NCBI RefSeq assembly: GCF_016889705.1
Contig: NZ_CP069526.1
Span: 1,240,001 to 1,304,000 of the forward strand
Direction: 5' to 3'
DNA length: 64,000 bases
From: Amycolatopsis sp. FDAARGOS 1241
GTDB taxonomy: Bacteria > Actinomycetota > Actinomycetes > Mycobacteriales > Pseudonocardiaceae
Part shown: piece by piece, positions 1 to 8,085 of the stretch
Layout: every line of letters begins with the position of its first letter
Position numbering within the stretch: position 1 is the first letter of the stretch
Notes under the pieces: generated by a model
Databases searched by the model: none
What the model was told of the DNA's origin: nothing
The model's input: the letters and a program-made list of their open reading frames with translations, nothing else
Program-made: the position numbers and the translations under genes

Positions 1-283
1 CCGCAGTCGGACCTGATCACCGGCCTGCGTCCCAGCGGCCAGGTGATCGTGCTCGAGGGGCCAGCAGCCGATCCAGGTCACCGGTCACCTGCTGGCGACC
101 GACCGGCTGAACCTCTCCAGCTTCTACTGCGGGGTGGCGCAGGACAGTCAGGACACGATGAACTTCGCCGTGCTGCGGGGCGTCCGCCCGATCATCGAGA
201 CGTTCCCGCTCGAGCAGGCCGAGGAGGCCTTCCCGCACATGCCGAAGGGCAACATCCGCGTGGTGCTGAAGATCGCCGACTGA
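1..283 (+). pseudogene. C-terminal part of a zinc-type alcohol dehydrogenase, frameshifted
   Basis: Partial at the left edge. Frame 1 from base 1 reads DLITGLRPSGQVIVLEG, the end of a Rossmann fold of the medium-chain dehydrogenase family. After about base 60 the homologous reading continues in frame 2 (QQPIQVTGHLLATDRLN, then FPLEQAEEAFPHMPKG and a TGA at 281-283). Removing one G from the run at 57-60 joins both parts into one continuous protein, so there is a one-base insertion in a GGGG tract. This is either a genuine broken gene or a homopolymer sequencing error. The substrate cannot be told from the fragment. Confidence 0.7.
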
Positions 284-303
284 GCCGGTTTTCGAGAACG
301 CGC

Positions 304-1233
304 TCATCCCGCTCGTGGGGTGGGCGCGTTCTCCAGTTTCAGGGCGATCCCGTCGAGCAGTGCGCGCAAGCCGAGCTCGAACAGCTCGTCGAGGTCGAGG
401 TCGTAACCCTCGGACTCCAGCGTCGTGAGCATGCGGCTGAACACGGGGAAGCGCCCCGAGCTCATCATCGCGGCGTGACCCGGCGCCTGGGCTGCCATCC
501 ACTCGTCCTCGGTGAGCCCCGACGTGCCGGCGGCGTGCCGCTCGCGTTCGAGGTGGACGGCGACGCCCTGGACGTAGCTGAAGAACAGCACGTGGAGGTC
601 GCACATCGCCGCGGCGGACAGGCCGTGGCCGTCCAGCGCGCTCAGCGCCTGCTCCGCGTGGGTGGCGAGGTTGGGCAGCGGCAGCGGGCGCGTGATGGGG
701 GACAGCTGCGCGAGCCACGGGTGCCTGCGGTACAGCGACCACAGCGTGCGCCCGGCGAGTTCGAGCCGCTCACGCCAGCCCGCCGGCGGCCGGGCCGGGT
801 ACCCGCGTTCGGCGAACGCCGCGTCGGCCATGAGGACCACGAGCTCGTCGCGGCCGGCGACGTACCGGTACGGCGCCATCCCCGCGACGCCCAGCCGCGC
901 CGCGACGCCGCGCATCGACAACGCCGACAGACCTTCTTCGTCGGCGATCGTGATCGCCGTGCGGACGATCCGCTCCTGTGACAGGCCAGGTGGTCGCGTT
1001 CGCCCCCTCACCGCCGGCTGCTTGCCCGCGACGACGGTGCCGGACCGCGGTTCGGCCCGCACCAGGCCTTCCTGGCCGAGCGCCGCGAGCGCTTTGGCCG
1101 CGGTGGCCGTCGCGACGCCCCACTCGGCGGCGATCCGGCGGGTCGAGGGGACCTTCGCGCCCGGCGCGAGCTCTCCGTCGGCGATGCGGCGGCGCAGGTC
1201 AGCGGCTATCTCGAGGTAGCGCTGCTTGGTCAT
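304..1233 (-). CDS. GntR-TetR fusion transcriptional regulator
   Basis: A 309-aa protein with two DNA-binding modules. Residues 1-70 are a GntR winged helix (MTKQRYLEIAADLRRRIADG, then VPSTRRIAAEWGV). About residues 85-135 are a TetR-type helix-turn-helix (IVRTAITIADEEGLSALSMR, VAARLGVAGMAPYRYV), followed by an all-helical ligand domain of the TetR_C_1 (tetracycline-repressor-like) type. The ATG at 1233 was chosen because the GntR fold begins there; the frame stays open far upstream but without homology. It is divergent from an FAD monooxygenase, with two repeated operator-like sites between them. By family precedent it would repress that enzyme and itself until a small molecule binds. The ligand is unknown. 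Confidence 0.88.
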   Translation of the reverse strand: MTKQRYLEIAADLRRRIADGELAPGAKVPSTRRIAAEWGVATATAAKALAALGQEGLVRAEPRSGTVVAGKQPAVRGRTRPPGLSQERIVRTAITIADEEGLSALSMRGVAARLGVAGMAPYRYVAGRDELVVLMADAAFAERGYPARPPAGWRERLELAGRTLWSLYRRHPWLAQLSPITRPLPLPNLATHAEQALSALDGHGLSAAAMCDLHVLFFSYVQGVAVHLERERHAAGTSGLTEDEWMAAQAPGHAAMMSSGRFPVFSRMLTTLESEGYDLDLDELFELGLRALLDGIALKLENAPTPRAG

Positions 1234-1244
1234 CGTGCTCCCGT

Positions 1245-1282
1245 CTGTACTAGGACAGTTCAGCAACTGTACTAGGTCAGTT
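1245..1282. promoter_or_regulatory. Paired operator-like repeats in a divergent promoter
   Basis: Two near-identical 16-mers, CTGTACTAGGACAGTT at 1245-1260 and CTGTACTAGGTCAGTT at 1267-1282, start exactly 22 bp apart, about two helical turns. The first contains CTGT and ACAG arms. They lie just upstream of the GntR-TetR regulator start and about 70 bp upstream of the divergent monooxygenase. They are probably the binding sites of that regulator (inference from position and symmetry). Confidence 0.6.
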
Positions 1283-1350
1283 TTGGCGCGGCTGCCTGAT
1301 CGTCGCCAGTGTTTGTCGCGTAAGGATACGACGCACACTTGGAGGAACCC

Positions 1351-2451
1351 ATGCGCAACGTCCTCATCTCCGGCGCCGGCATCGGCGGCCCCGCTCTGGC
1401 CTGCTTCCTGCGCCGCGCCGGGTTCACGGTGACCGTCGTCGAGCGCGCGCCCGGGCTGCGGGAGGGCGGACAGGCGGTCGACATCCGCGGCGTCGCGCTC
1501 GACGTCGTCGACCGGCTGGGGCTGGGCGCCGAGGTGCGTGCGCTGCGCACGCGCATGCGCGGGATGTCCGTGGTGGACGGAACGGGCACTGAGCTGGTCC
1601 GTTCGGAGGAAACGGTGTTCAGCAGTGGCCGTCTCGACAGCCCGGACGTCGAGCTCGTCCGCGACGACCTGGTTTCGTTGCTGTACAAGGCAACGTGCGA
1701 CGACGTCGAGTACGTCTTCGGCGACTCGATCACGGCACTGGAGCAGCTCGGTCACGGCGTGCGCGTCGAGTTCGAGCACGGCGGGTTCCGCACGTTCGAC
1801 GTGGTCGTCGGCGCCGACGGCCTCCACTCGACCGTGCGGCGGCTGGCGTTCGGGCCGGAAGAAGGCTTCGCCCGGCACCTCGGGCAGCACCTGGCGATCT
1901 TCCCGGCCCCCAATGTCCTCGGCCTCGACAACTGGCAGGTGTGGTTCCGCGACGGTGAAACCGGCGGCGCGGTGTACCCGGTGCACGACAACGCGGAACT
2001 GCGCGTGACCCTGGGCTTCGCGTCGCCGCCGCTGGCCTACGACCACCGCGATGTGGTGGCGCAGAAGCAGATCGTGGCCGCACGCCTGGCCGGCGCGGGC
2101 TGGGAGGTGCCGCGCCTGCTGTCCGAAATGGACAGCGCTCTGAACTTCTACTTCGACGCCATGCAGCAGATCACGATGGACTCCTGGACCACCGGCCGCG
2201 TCGCCCTCATCGGCGACGCGGGGTACTGCGCGTCGCCGCTTTCGGGCCAGGGCACGAGCCTGGCGCTCGTCGGCGCCTACGTGCTCGCGACGGAACTCGC
2301 CCGCCACGACATCGCACCGGCGTTTGCGGCGTACGAGGAGCGGATGCGCCCGTTCGTGCTCGCGAACCAGGCGCTGGCCACAGAGAACCCCGAGGGGCCG
2401 GCGGCGGAGGAATCCGTGGACCGCGCCAAGAACGCGATCATCTTGCCGTAA
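1351..2451 (+). CDS. FAD-dependent monooxygenase (TetX/aromatic hydroxylase type)
   Basis: A 366-aa class A flavoprotein monooxygenase. The N-terminal GAGIGGPALACFLRRAG is the FAD-binding GxGxxG fingerprint. GADGLHSTVRR is the DG motif, and IGDAGYCASPLSGQGTSLAL is the second FAD motif (GD..P). ATG 1351 has GGAGGA at 1341-1346 ahead of it and gives the standard N-terminus; an in-frame ATG 12 bp upstream would include the ribosome binding site. Family members hydroxylate aromatic, polyketide or tetracycline-like substrates with NAD(P)H and oxygen. The divergent GntR-TetR regulator with a TetR_C_1 ligand domain suggests induction by a drug-like or aromatic compound. That is inference. Confidence 0.88.
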   Translation: MRNVLISGAGIGGPALACFLRRAGFTVTVVERAPGLREGGQAVDIRGVALDVVDRLGLGAEVRALRTRMRGMSVVDGTGTELVRSEETVFSSGRLDSPDVELVRDDLVSLLYKATCDDVEYVFGDSITALEQLGHGVRVEFEHGGFRTFDVVVGADGLHSTVRRLAFGPEEGFARHLGQHLAIFPAPNVLGLDNWQVWFRDGETGGAVYPVHDNAELRVTLGFASPPLAYDHRDVVAQKQIVAARLAGAGWEVPRLLSEMDSALNFYFDAMQQITMDSWTTGRVALIGDAGYCASPLSGQGTSLALVGAYVLATELARHDIAPAFAAYEERMRPFVLANQALATENPEGPAAEESVDRAKNAIILP

Positions 2452-2491
2452 CCCTCACCGGCTCTGACTGACGCGCGCTGTGCCACGGGGC

Positions 2492-2962
2492 TCAGGCGGA
2501 CGGCCGGCCGTAGGCGCTGCCGTCGTTGCTGCGCTCCAGGAACCCCTCGTCCACGAGGTAGCGGCGCAGCGCCGCGTGGTCGTCGTGCACGGCGCCGAGC
2601 TTGGCGCGCACCTCGCGCTCGGTGTAGACGCGCCCCGGCTCGAACCCGTCGGCCAGCCGCGCCAGCAACGCCTGCCGCACCTTCCCCGGCCGCGGCAGCG
2701 CGACGAGGCGGCCCTTCGTGAACAACGCTTCCACCGGGTCGGCCGGTGGTCTGGTCAACGCTTTCGCGAACACCTCCGGCACCGCCCGGCAGCGACCCGC
2801 GTCGAGCGTGATCAGCCCGGCGGCCGCCAGGCGCTGCGCGAGTTTCCGCGTCCGCCGGTCCGCGGGCGCCGGCAGCCCGTCCGGAGCGCTGCAGACCTGC
2901 ACGAAGAACCGGAGCCGCTCGGGGTCGGCGAGCGCGGAGACCAGAGCTTCGGGGGACGGCAT
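2492..2962 (-). CDS. DUF2087-domain protein with N-terminal winged helix
   Basis: A 156-aa protein starting MPSPEALVSALADPERLRFF, an ArsR-like helix pattern, and ending in a DUF2087 module (GRLVALPRPGKVRQALLARL, TEREVRAKLGAVHDDHAALR, RYLVDEGFLERSNDGSAYGR). DUF2087 is usually found in small transcriptional regulators. ATG 2962 was chosen because homology starts there; the frame stays open to about 3193 with arginine-rich, unlikely sequence. It converges with the upstream monooxygenase and stops about 40 bp from it. Its ligand and targets are not apparent. Confidence 0.8.
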   Translation of the reverse strand: MPSPEALVSALADPERLRFFVQVCSAPDGLPAPADRRTRKLAQRLAAAGLITLDAGRCRAVPEVFAKALTRPPADPVEALFTKGRLVALPRPGKVRQALLARLADGFEPGRVYTEREVRAKLGAVHDDHAALRRYLVDEGFLERSNDGSAYGRPSA

Positions 2963-3156
2963 GTCCGGACGGTACCGCCGGTTGCCCCGCGCACGCACCG
3001 GATTTGCCTGCGGCGTCAGGGGTTCGCGTCGAGTTCGGCCAAGCACCCGTTGCGGGCCTGCCGGCCGTCGATCGAGCTGCCGGCACGGCACCCATAACGA
3101 ACACTCATGACCTCGGGCACCCTGCTCGGGAGCGGAGTTGAGGATCATGGTTTCCG

Positions 3157-4134
3157 ATGATGTGGCGGACGGACTCACCAACAGACAGCACAACGGCGTG
3201 CCGGGTCAGGCTTCCCGAGGCGCCACGTCCGGCCCCGCTGCGGCCGGACGCCACCGCCGGGGAGGCGCTGACGGCGTTCCTGCGAGCCCAGCGGGAACGG
3301 CTCGTTCAGTCCGAGCTGGCGATCCGGCAGGACCTGCCGGACGCCGCGTTCGACCTCCGGACCGCGGTCCGGCGCACCCGGGCGGCGCTGCGCACCTACC
3401 GGCCGCTGGTGGCCGACGAGCAGCTGGTCACCGAGCTGATCGACGAGCTGCGCTGGCTGGGCCGTGAGGTGTCCGCGGCCCGGGATGCCCAGGTCGCCCG
3501 GGAGCGGATCAGCGCCGGGCTGGACGAGCTGGACGACGAGCTGCGCCGGGGCCCGGTGCGGACCTTGGTCGCCGGGCACTTCGCCCGGGTCGACGCGGCG
3601 GCCGGCGCCGCGCTGTCCGAGGCGCTGGACTCGCCCCGCTGGCCGGCCGTGCGCGACCGGCTCGAGGCGTTCGTCGACGAGCCGGCACTCACCGTGCCGG
3701 CCGAGCGCCCGGCATGCACCGAGCTGCTGGTGCACCTGCGGTCGACGGCCCAGCTGCTGCTCGAGGCGGTGCGGCGGGGTGACCCGTCGGACGCCGGGCT
3801 GCACGCGGTGCGCAAGGTCGCCCGCCACCTGCGCGAGTCAGCGCTGGTGGCCCGCCCGGTCGTGGGCCCGCCGGCCAAACGCTTCGACCGCAGGCTGGAA
3901 AAACTGCGGCGGTTGCTCGGCGAACACCAGGACAGCGTGGTCAGCCGCCGGGCGCTCACCGAGCTGCTCATCGAGGCGGAGCGGGCCGGGCACAGCGGGT
4001 TCACCTTCGCGTTGTTGTACGGCCAGGAGCGAGCCCGCGCCGAGGCGGTCCGTACCAGGCTGCCCCGCTGCTGGGACCGGACCTGGCGCCCGGCGTACTT
4101 GGGCTGGCTGGACGCGCCCCTGGTGCTGACCTGA
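3157..4134 (+). CDS. CHAD-domain protein
   Basis: A 325-aa helical protein filled by a CHAD domain. Conserved basic helices include DLRTAVRRTRAALRTYRPLV, the second-half helix LHAVRKVARHLRESALVARP, and KRFDRRLEKLRRLLGEHQDS. CHAD domains bind polyphosphate through conserved His, Lys and Arg residues and are often fused to CYTH triphosphate-tunnel domains; no CYTH is present here. The start is uncertain: ATG 3157 and ATG 3160 are both possible and neither has a strong ribosome binding site. It stands alone on the plus strand. A role in polyphosphate granules is inferred from the family. Confidence 0.85.
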   Translation: MMWRTDSPTDSTTACRVRLPEAPRPAPLRPDATAGEALTAFLRAQRERLVQSELAIRQDLPDAAFDLRTAVRRTRAALRTYRPLVADEQLVTELIDELRWLGREVSAARDAQVARERISAGLDELDDELRRGPVRTLVAGHFARVDAAAGAALSEALDSPRWPAVRDRLEAFVDEPALTVPAERPACTELLVHLRSTAQLLLEAVRRGDPSDAGLHAVRKVARHLRESALVARPVVGPPAKRFDRRLEKLRRLLGEHQDSVVSRRALTELLIEAERAGHSGFTFALLYGQERARAEAVRTRLPRCWDRTWRPAYLGWLDAPLVLT

Positions 4135-4493
4135 GCATTCGCCGATCTCGGGAAGACGTCCGCGCCCGAACACGACCACGTCGAAACGGCGCGAGACAAG
4201 CCGGAGCAGGGGGTGGGATCGAGACTTGCTCAAAGCGCACGGCGCCGGTCACGATTCCCGGTGGACCCGGGTCCGCGCGGCTCCATCGAGTGTGAGCCGA
4301 ACACCGCGTCGAGGCCCGTCCTCGCGCGAAACACAACCGAGCCGGGGAAATCCGGAGGCCGCCGCGCGGAGGTTCCGCGCGGCGGTCCGGCGTCAGTTTG
4401 TCTGGCTGCTGCCGCCGTCGGAGATGTCGCCCGCGGCCCGGTTGTCGCCGGGTTCTGGGTTGGGGCCTTCGTGCCTGATGGCGAGACGACGTT
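4135..4493. other. Intergenic stretch without a convincing gene
   Basis: About 360 bp between the CHAD gene and the SDR. Open frames exist on both strands (for example 4213-4581 plus), but they lack the third-position GC bias of neighbouring genes and show no recognisable motifs. I see no tRNA and no clear terminator. Confidence 0.5.
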
Positions 4494-5429
4494 GTGCGAG
4501 GACAAGGGCCCTCGCGCGATGGGCCACCCCCGAGGAGAGCGAGGCACTGCGCGTCTGAACCCGCAGCGCGCGGGTACCTGAGGACGGACCGGATCACCCC
4601 CGCCCAGCAGCAGAGCCCGCCCGGGTCGACCGACGCGATGACCCCGCGGCCCGACCACGGCGAACACACCTACCGTGGCTCGGGGAAGCTGACCGGCAAG
4701 GCCGCGCTGATCACCGGGGCCGACAGTGGCATCGGCCGTGCGGTGGCGATCGCGTATGCCCGCGAAGGCGCCGATGTGCTGATCTCCTACCTGGACGAAC
4801 ACGAGGATGCGGAAGAGACACGGCGTTGGGTCGTAGAGGTCGGCCGCAAGGCGGTGCTCGTGCCCGGCGACGTCGCGGATCGGGCGCACTGCCGGACGCT
4901 GGTCGCTCGCGCGGTCGAGGAGTTCGGCCGGCTCGACGTGCTCGTGAACAACGCGGCGTACCAAATGACCCATGAGACGCTGGAGGAGATCTCCGACGAG
5001 GAGTGGGACCTCACCCTCGCGACCAACCTCAGCGCGTTCTTCCACCTCGTGAAGGCCGCCGTGCCGCACCTGAAGCCGGGTGCGGCGATCATCGGCAGCT
5101 CGTCGGTGAACTCCGACAACCCGACGTCGCAGCTGCTGCCCTATGACGTGACGAAAGCGGTTGTCGCGAACATGACGGCGGCTTTGGCGCAACTGCTGGG
5201 GCCCAAGGGAATCCGCGCCAACAGCGTCGCGCCCGGCCCGATCTGGACGCCACTGATCCCGTCGACGATGCCCGATGGCCAGGTGGAGTCCTTCGGTGCG
5301 CAGGTGCCCCTGGGCCGCGCCGGACAGCCCGCGGAGCTCGCTCCGGTCCACGTGCTGCTCGCCTCCGATGACGGCAGCTACGTGTCCGGGGCACGGGTCG
5401 CCGTGACGGGCGGGGTGCCCATCCTTTGA
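4494..5429 (+). CDS. SDR oxidoreductase of the general-stress (YhxC/GSP39-like) type
   Basis: A short-chain dehydrogenase with GADSGIGRAVAIAYAREGAD (cofactor TGxxxGIG motif), NNAAYQ, a serine in SSSVNSDNP, and YDVTK as the YxxxK catalytic pair. The stretch PAQQQSPPGSTDAMTPRPDH just before the core is typical of this subfamily, so translation must start upstream of ATG 4638. GTG 4494 is the first clear in-frame candidate (311 aa), but codon usage before about 4580 is weak, so the true start lies somewhere in 4494-4638. Relatives are induced by stress or in spores; their substrates are poorly defined. Confidence 0.82.
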   Translation: MRGQGPSRDGPPPRRARHCASEPAARGYLRTDRITPAQQQSPPGSTDAMTPRPDHGEHTYRGSGKLTGKAALITGADSGIGRAVAIAYAREGADVLISYLDEHEDAEETRRWVVEVGRKAVLVPGDVADRAHCRTLVARAVEEFGRLDVLVNNAAYQMTHETLEEISDEEWDLTLATNLSAFFHLVKAAVPHLKPGAAIIGSSSVNSDNPTSQLLPYDVTKAVVANMTAALAQLLGPKGIRANSVAPGPIWTPLIPSTMPDGQVESFGAQVPLGRAGQPAELAPVHVLLASDDGSYVSGARVAVTGGVPIL

Positions 5430-5665
5430 CCGGCGACCGGCGGGGCAGGCCCCGCCCTTCGACGATGGCGTCGTGGTCGTACTGGCCGCCGTCGAAACCG
5501 GTTCTCCGGTGGCCATGACGGGGTTGTGTCGTTCGTCTCGGGACACGGCACCTGCGTCGGCCGTGGATGGTGCCCACGCGGTGCCCGGCAATCATCCGGC
5601 GAGCTGTGGTTTCCGTTGGAAGCGCGGGGGTATGTCCCCCGGCGGACGAGACGGAGGTGGCTGCG

Positions 5666-6649
5666 ATGAGCGGACGGCGGCGAGAGCCGGAAGGACCGAC
5701 GAAGTTGTCGGCGAACTCGTGGCGGGCCGTGCTCACCAGGACGGCGAAGCAGTTCGGCCGTGACAACCTCACCGACTGGGCCGCGGCGTTGACGTACTAC
5801 GGTGTGTTGTCGATCTTTCCCGCTCTCGTGGTGCTGATGGCCGTGCTCGGCCTGCTGGGGCAGAGCGCGACGCAGACCGTCATCGACAACGTCAGCCAGA
5901 TCGTTCCCGGACAGGGCCGGCAGATCCTGGTGGGGGCGATCCGGGAGCTGTCCGGGTCGAAGGGCTTCGCCGGTCCGCTGGCCGTGATCGGGTTGCTCGG
6001 TGCGCTGTGGTCGGCTTCGGGCTACCTCGGTGCGTTCATGCGGGCGGGCAACGCGATCTACGGCATGCCGGAAGGGCGTCCACTGTGGAAGGTGCTGCCG
6101 CTGCGGGTGGCGCTGACGGTCACGATCGTGGTGGTGCTGGTGGTCTGCACCCTCGGCGTGGTGGCCACGGGTTCGGTCGCGCAGCGGATCGGTGATCTGC
6201 TCGGCGTGGGCCGGACCGGGCTGTTGGTGTGGGAGATCGCCAAGTGGCCGGTGATCGCGGTGCTGATCAGCCTGGTTTTCGCGCTCCTGTACTGGGCGGG
6301 CCCCAACGTGCGGCAGCCGGGTTTCAAGTGGCTCACACCGGGCGGGTTGCTCGCGGTCGTGCTGTGGGTGGCGGCCTCGGCGGGGTTCGCCCTGTACGTT
6401 GCGAACTTCGGTTCGTACAACAAGACCTACGGCTCACTCGCCGGCGTCATCGTTTTCCTGGTGTGGTTGTGGATCTCGAATATCGCCGTGCTGCTGGGTG
6501 CCGAACTGGACGCCGAGCTGGCCCGCGGTCGCCGGCTCGAGGAGGACGACCACGTCGGTGAGGGCGAGCCGTTCCTGCCGCCCCGGGACACCCGGGCCAT
6601 GGACGCGGACGAAGCGGCGGAGGTGGCCGGTGACGCCGTCCGGGAGTGA
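5666..6649 (+). CDS. YihY/BrkB-family inner membrane protein
   Basis: A 327-aa multi-pass membrane protein. After a short polar N-terminus, LTDWAAALTYYGVLSIFPAL is the signature of the YihY (BrkB) family. About six hydrophobic segments follow, with the conserved late motif GSYNKTYGSLAGVIVFLVWL and LGAELDAEL, then an acidic tail. ATG 5666 follows GGAGGTGG at 5653-5660. The family was once misnamed ribonuclease BN; its transport function is unresolved. It is probably transcribed alone after the SDR. Confidence 0.9.
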   Translation: MSGRRREPEGPTKLSANSWRAVLTRTAKQFGRDNLTDWAAALTYYGVLSIFPALVVLMAVLGLLGQSATQTVIDNVSQIVPGQGRQILVGAIRELSGSKGFAGPLAVIGLLGALWSASGYLGAFMRAGNAIYGMPEGRPLWKVLPLRVALTVTIVVVLVVCTLGVVATGSVAQRIGDLLGVGRTGLLVWEIAKWPVIAVLISLVFALLYWAGPNVRQPGFKWLTPGGLLAVVLWVAASAGFALYVANFGSYNKTYGSLAGVIVFLVWLWISNIAVLLGAELDAELARGRRLEEDDHVGEGEPFLPPRDTRAMDADEAAEVAGDAVRE

Positions 6650-6808
6650 CCAGGGCCGGTCATCGCTCCCGCAGTTCATCTGGTGGTACCGGCAGTGTCC
6701 AGGATCACGCGTCGAAGGATCGACGCCGGCTCACCGCCCGATCCGTATGCCGGGGCACGCGCGATGGGTGCGTGCCCGTCCGAAGACCCCAGTGCGGATC
6801 GCGGAACG

Positions 6809-6885
6809 TGGTGGGGCCGGAGAGACTCGAACTCTCACTGGCACGGACCTAAACCGTGTGCCTCTGCCAATTGGGCTACGGCCCC
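6809..6885 (-). tRNA. tRNA-Leu (anticodon UAG), class I-like, without a long variable arm
   Basis: The minus strand folds into a complete cloverleaf: a perfect 7-bp acceptor stem (GGGGCCG with CGGCCCC), anticodon stem CACGG/CCGTG around loop TTTAGGT (anticodon TAG), T arm GAGAG-TTCGAGT-CTCTC, discriminator A and an encoded CCA. The D arm (GCC...GGC, three pairs with a 13/22 mismatch) and the anticodon loop resemble leucine tRNAs. The region between anticodon and T stems is only five bases (CCAGT), whereas bacterial tRNA-Leu normally carries a long variable arm. Without CCA the gene is 74 bases. It may be functional or a divergent tRNA with unusual charging. Confidence 0.85.
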
Positions 6886-7005
6886 CGAAGCCTCGGGAAT
6901 CGTAGCGCGCGCCACGTTCGTGGTCGCTCGGCGTGGCCAGTGGCCGGTCGGGGGGTGTTGTCCTCTAACGTGGGCGCCTACAGTCCGACGCGGCGAGGAG
7001 GGCAC

Positions 7006-7227
7006 GTGGCGCGCGACCCCGAGACCATCGAGCGTGAGATCGAGCAGGCCAGGACGGCTCTGGCGGCGACGCTCGATCAGCTGGGCACCAAGGCGGACCC
7101 CCAGAAGCTCGCGGACAAGGCCAAGGACGGCATCCGCGCGAAGTTCGACGACCCGAAGGTCAAGTACCCGCTGATCGGCGTCGGGGCGCTGATCGTCGCG
7201 CTGCTGATCCGCAAGCTGTTCCGCTGA
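7006..7227 (+). CDS. DUF3618-domain small membrane protein
   Basis: A 73-aa protein. RDPETIEREIEQARTALAAT is the DUF3618 helix, DQLGTKADPQKLADKAKDG continues it, and YPLIGVGALIVALLIRKLF forms one C-terminal membrane span. GTG 7006 was chosen because GAGGAGGG lies just upstream; the open frame extends further but across the tRNA gene. The family is common in actinomycetes, often near membrane stress genes. The function is unknown. Confidence 0.85.
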   Translation: MARDPETIEREIEQARTALAATLDQLGTKADPQKLADKAKDGIRAKFDDPKVKYPLIGVGALIVALLIRKLFR

Positions 7228-7406
7228 GCTGCGGAGCCTGCGGACGGGCGCGCTGAAGCGAGCACTGCGCAAACGCGCGAACCGGTGGAAACGGTTGGGT
7301 TGCCCCGTGCCCTCGTCGGCAGGCTCGCGGCGCGAACGGTGCGAAAGCCGGCGACGACGAACCGGCCGGCCGGGGCTTCTGCTCCGGCGGCACGGTGACC
7401 TGGGGA

Positions 7407-7862
7407 TCAGCTCCGCCGCGCGACCGATGGCTTCGCGGCAGCACTGGCCGCGGCGCTCGCGCGGTCGGTCTTCTTCCCGGGGCCGGCCTTGCGGTCTTCG
7501 ACCTCCTTGGGGAGCTGCTTGCTCGGCGGCATCGGCGGCTTGGCCGCGGATTCGGCCTCGGCCGCCCCAGAAGACTTCTTCGGCGCCGCGGCGCCGCCGG
7601 ACGGCGGGACCTCCAGCGGTTCGATGTCCGGGAGGGTGAGCCGGGCGGCCATGTACGTGCTGGTGAACTCCAGCGCGCTCCCGTTGAGCAGGTGCACGAC
7701 AGTGGGTCGCTCGTCCGGGGCGACCTCGTCGACCAGCTGGTCCGCGCGGTCGCGCGCCGCGATGATGCCGGGTGCCTTGGCGCTGACCTCCTTGCCGCGG
7801 CCGCTGACGGTGATCGTCCAGTCGTCGTTCTCGTGCGCGTACCTCGCCGTGATCGTCTCCAC
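7407..7862 (-). CDS. Hypothetical protein with Ala/Pro/Lys-rich tail
   Basis: A 151-aa protein. The N-terminal half (about residues 1-85) looks folded: VETITARYAHENDDWTITVS, then GKEVSAKAPGIIAARDRADQ, reminiscent of small HicB-like beta-alpha folds but without enough motif to assign. The C-terminal half is low-complexity Ala, Lys and Pro and probably disordered. GTG 7862 is placed five bases after GTGAGG; a GTG one codon earlier is possible. It is convergent with the DUF3618 gene. The function is unknown. Confidence 0.7.
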   Translation of the reverse strand: METITARYAHENDDWTITVSGRGKEVSAKAPGIIAARDRADQLVDEVAPDERPTVVHLLNGSALEFTSTYMAARLTLPDIEPLEVPPSGGAAAPKKSSGAAEAESAAKPPMPPSKQLPKEVEDRKAGPGKKTDRASAAASAAAKPSVARRS

Positions 7863-8004
7863 CACTACCTCACCCCTCTCGTCATCAGCGTGCTTCACTG
7901 GCCGGGACTCGGCCACCGCACGCTCATGACGCGATTCCTGCGCCCCCGCGCAGCTCGCGACTGACCATCAGTCTTTTTACAGGGTTCTCGATACCGTAAT
8001 AAAA

Positions 8005-8037
8005 CTCTGTGTCACAAGACACCAGAGAGGATTCGCA
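8005..8037 (-). terminator. Rho-independent terminator of the TetR gene
   Basis: On the minus strand CTCTGGTGTC-TTGT-GACACAGAG forms a hairpin (one bulge) followed by TTTTATT, starting about 50 bp after the stop of the TetR gene at 8086. This is a classic intrinsic terminator in otherwise GC-rich DNA. Confidence 0.65.
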
Positions 8038-8085
8038 CTGAGTGACGACCGAATGGTCTAATGCACGTGCAGCTTCACGGGTGAT

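Noticed and set aside
43..981. Long plus-strand open frame over the left edge and the GntR-TetR gene
   Set aside because: Apart from its first 20 codons it is antisense shadow of the regulator, rich in Arg/Gly/Pro and without motifs.
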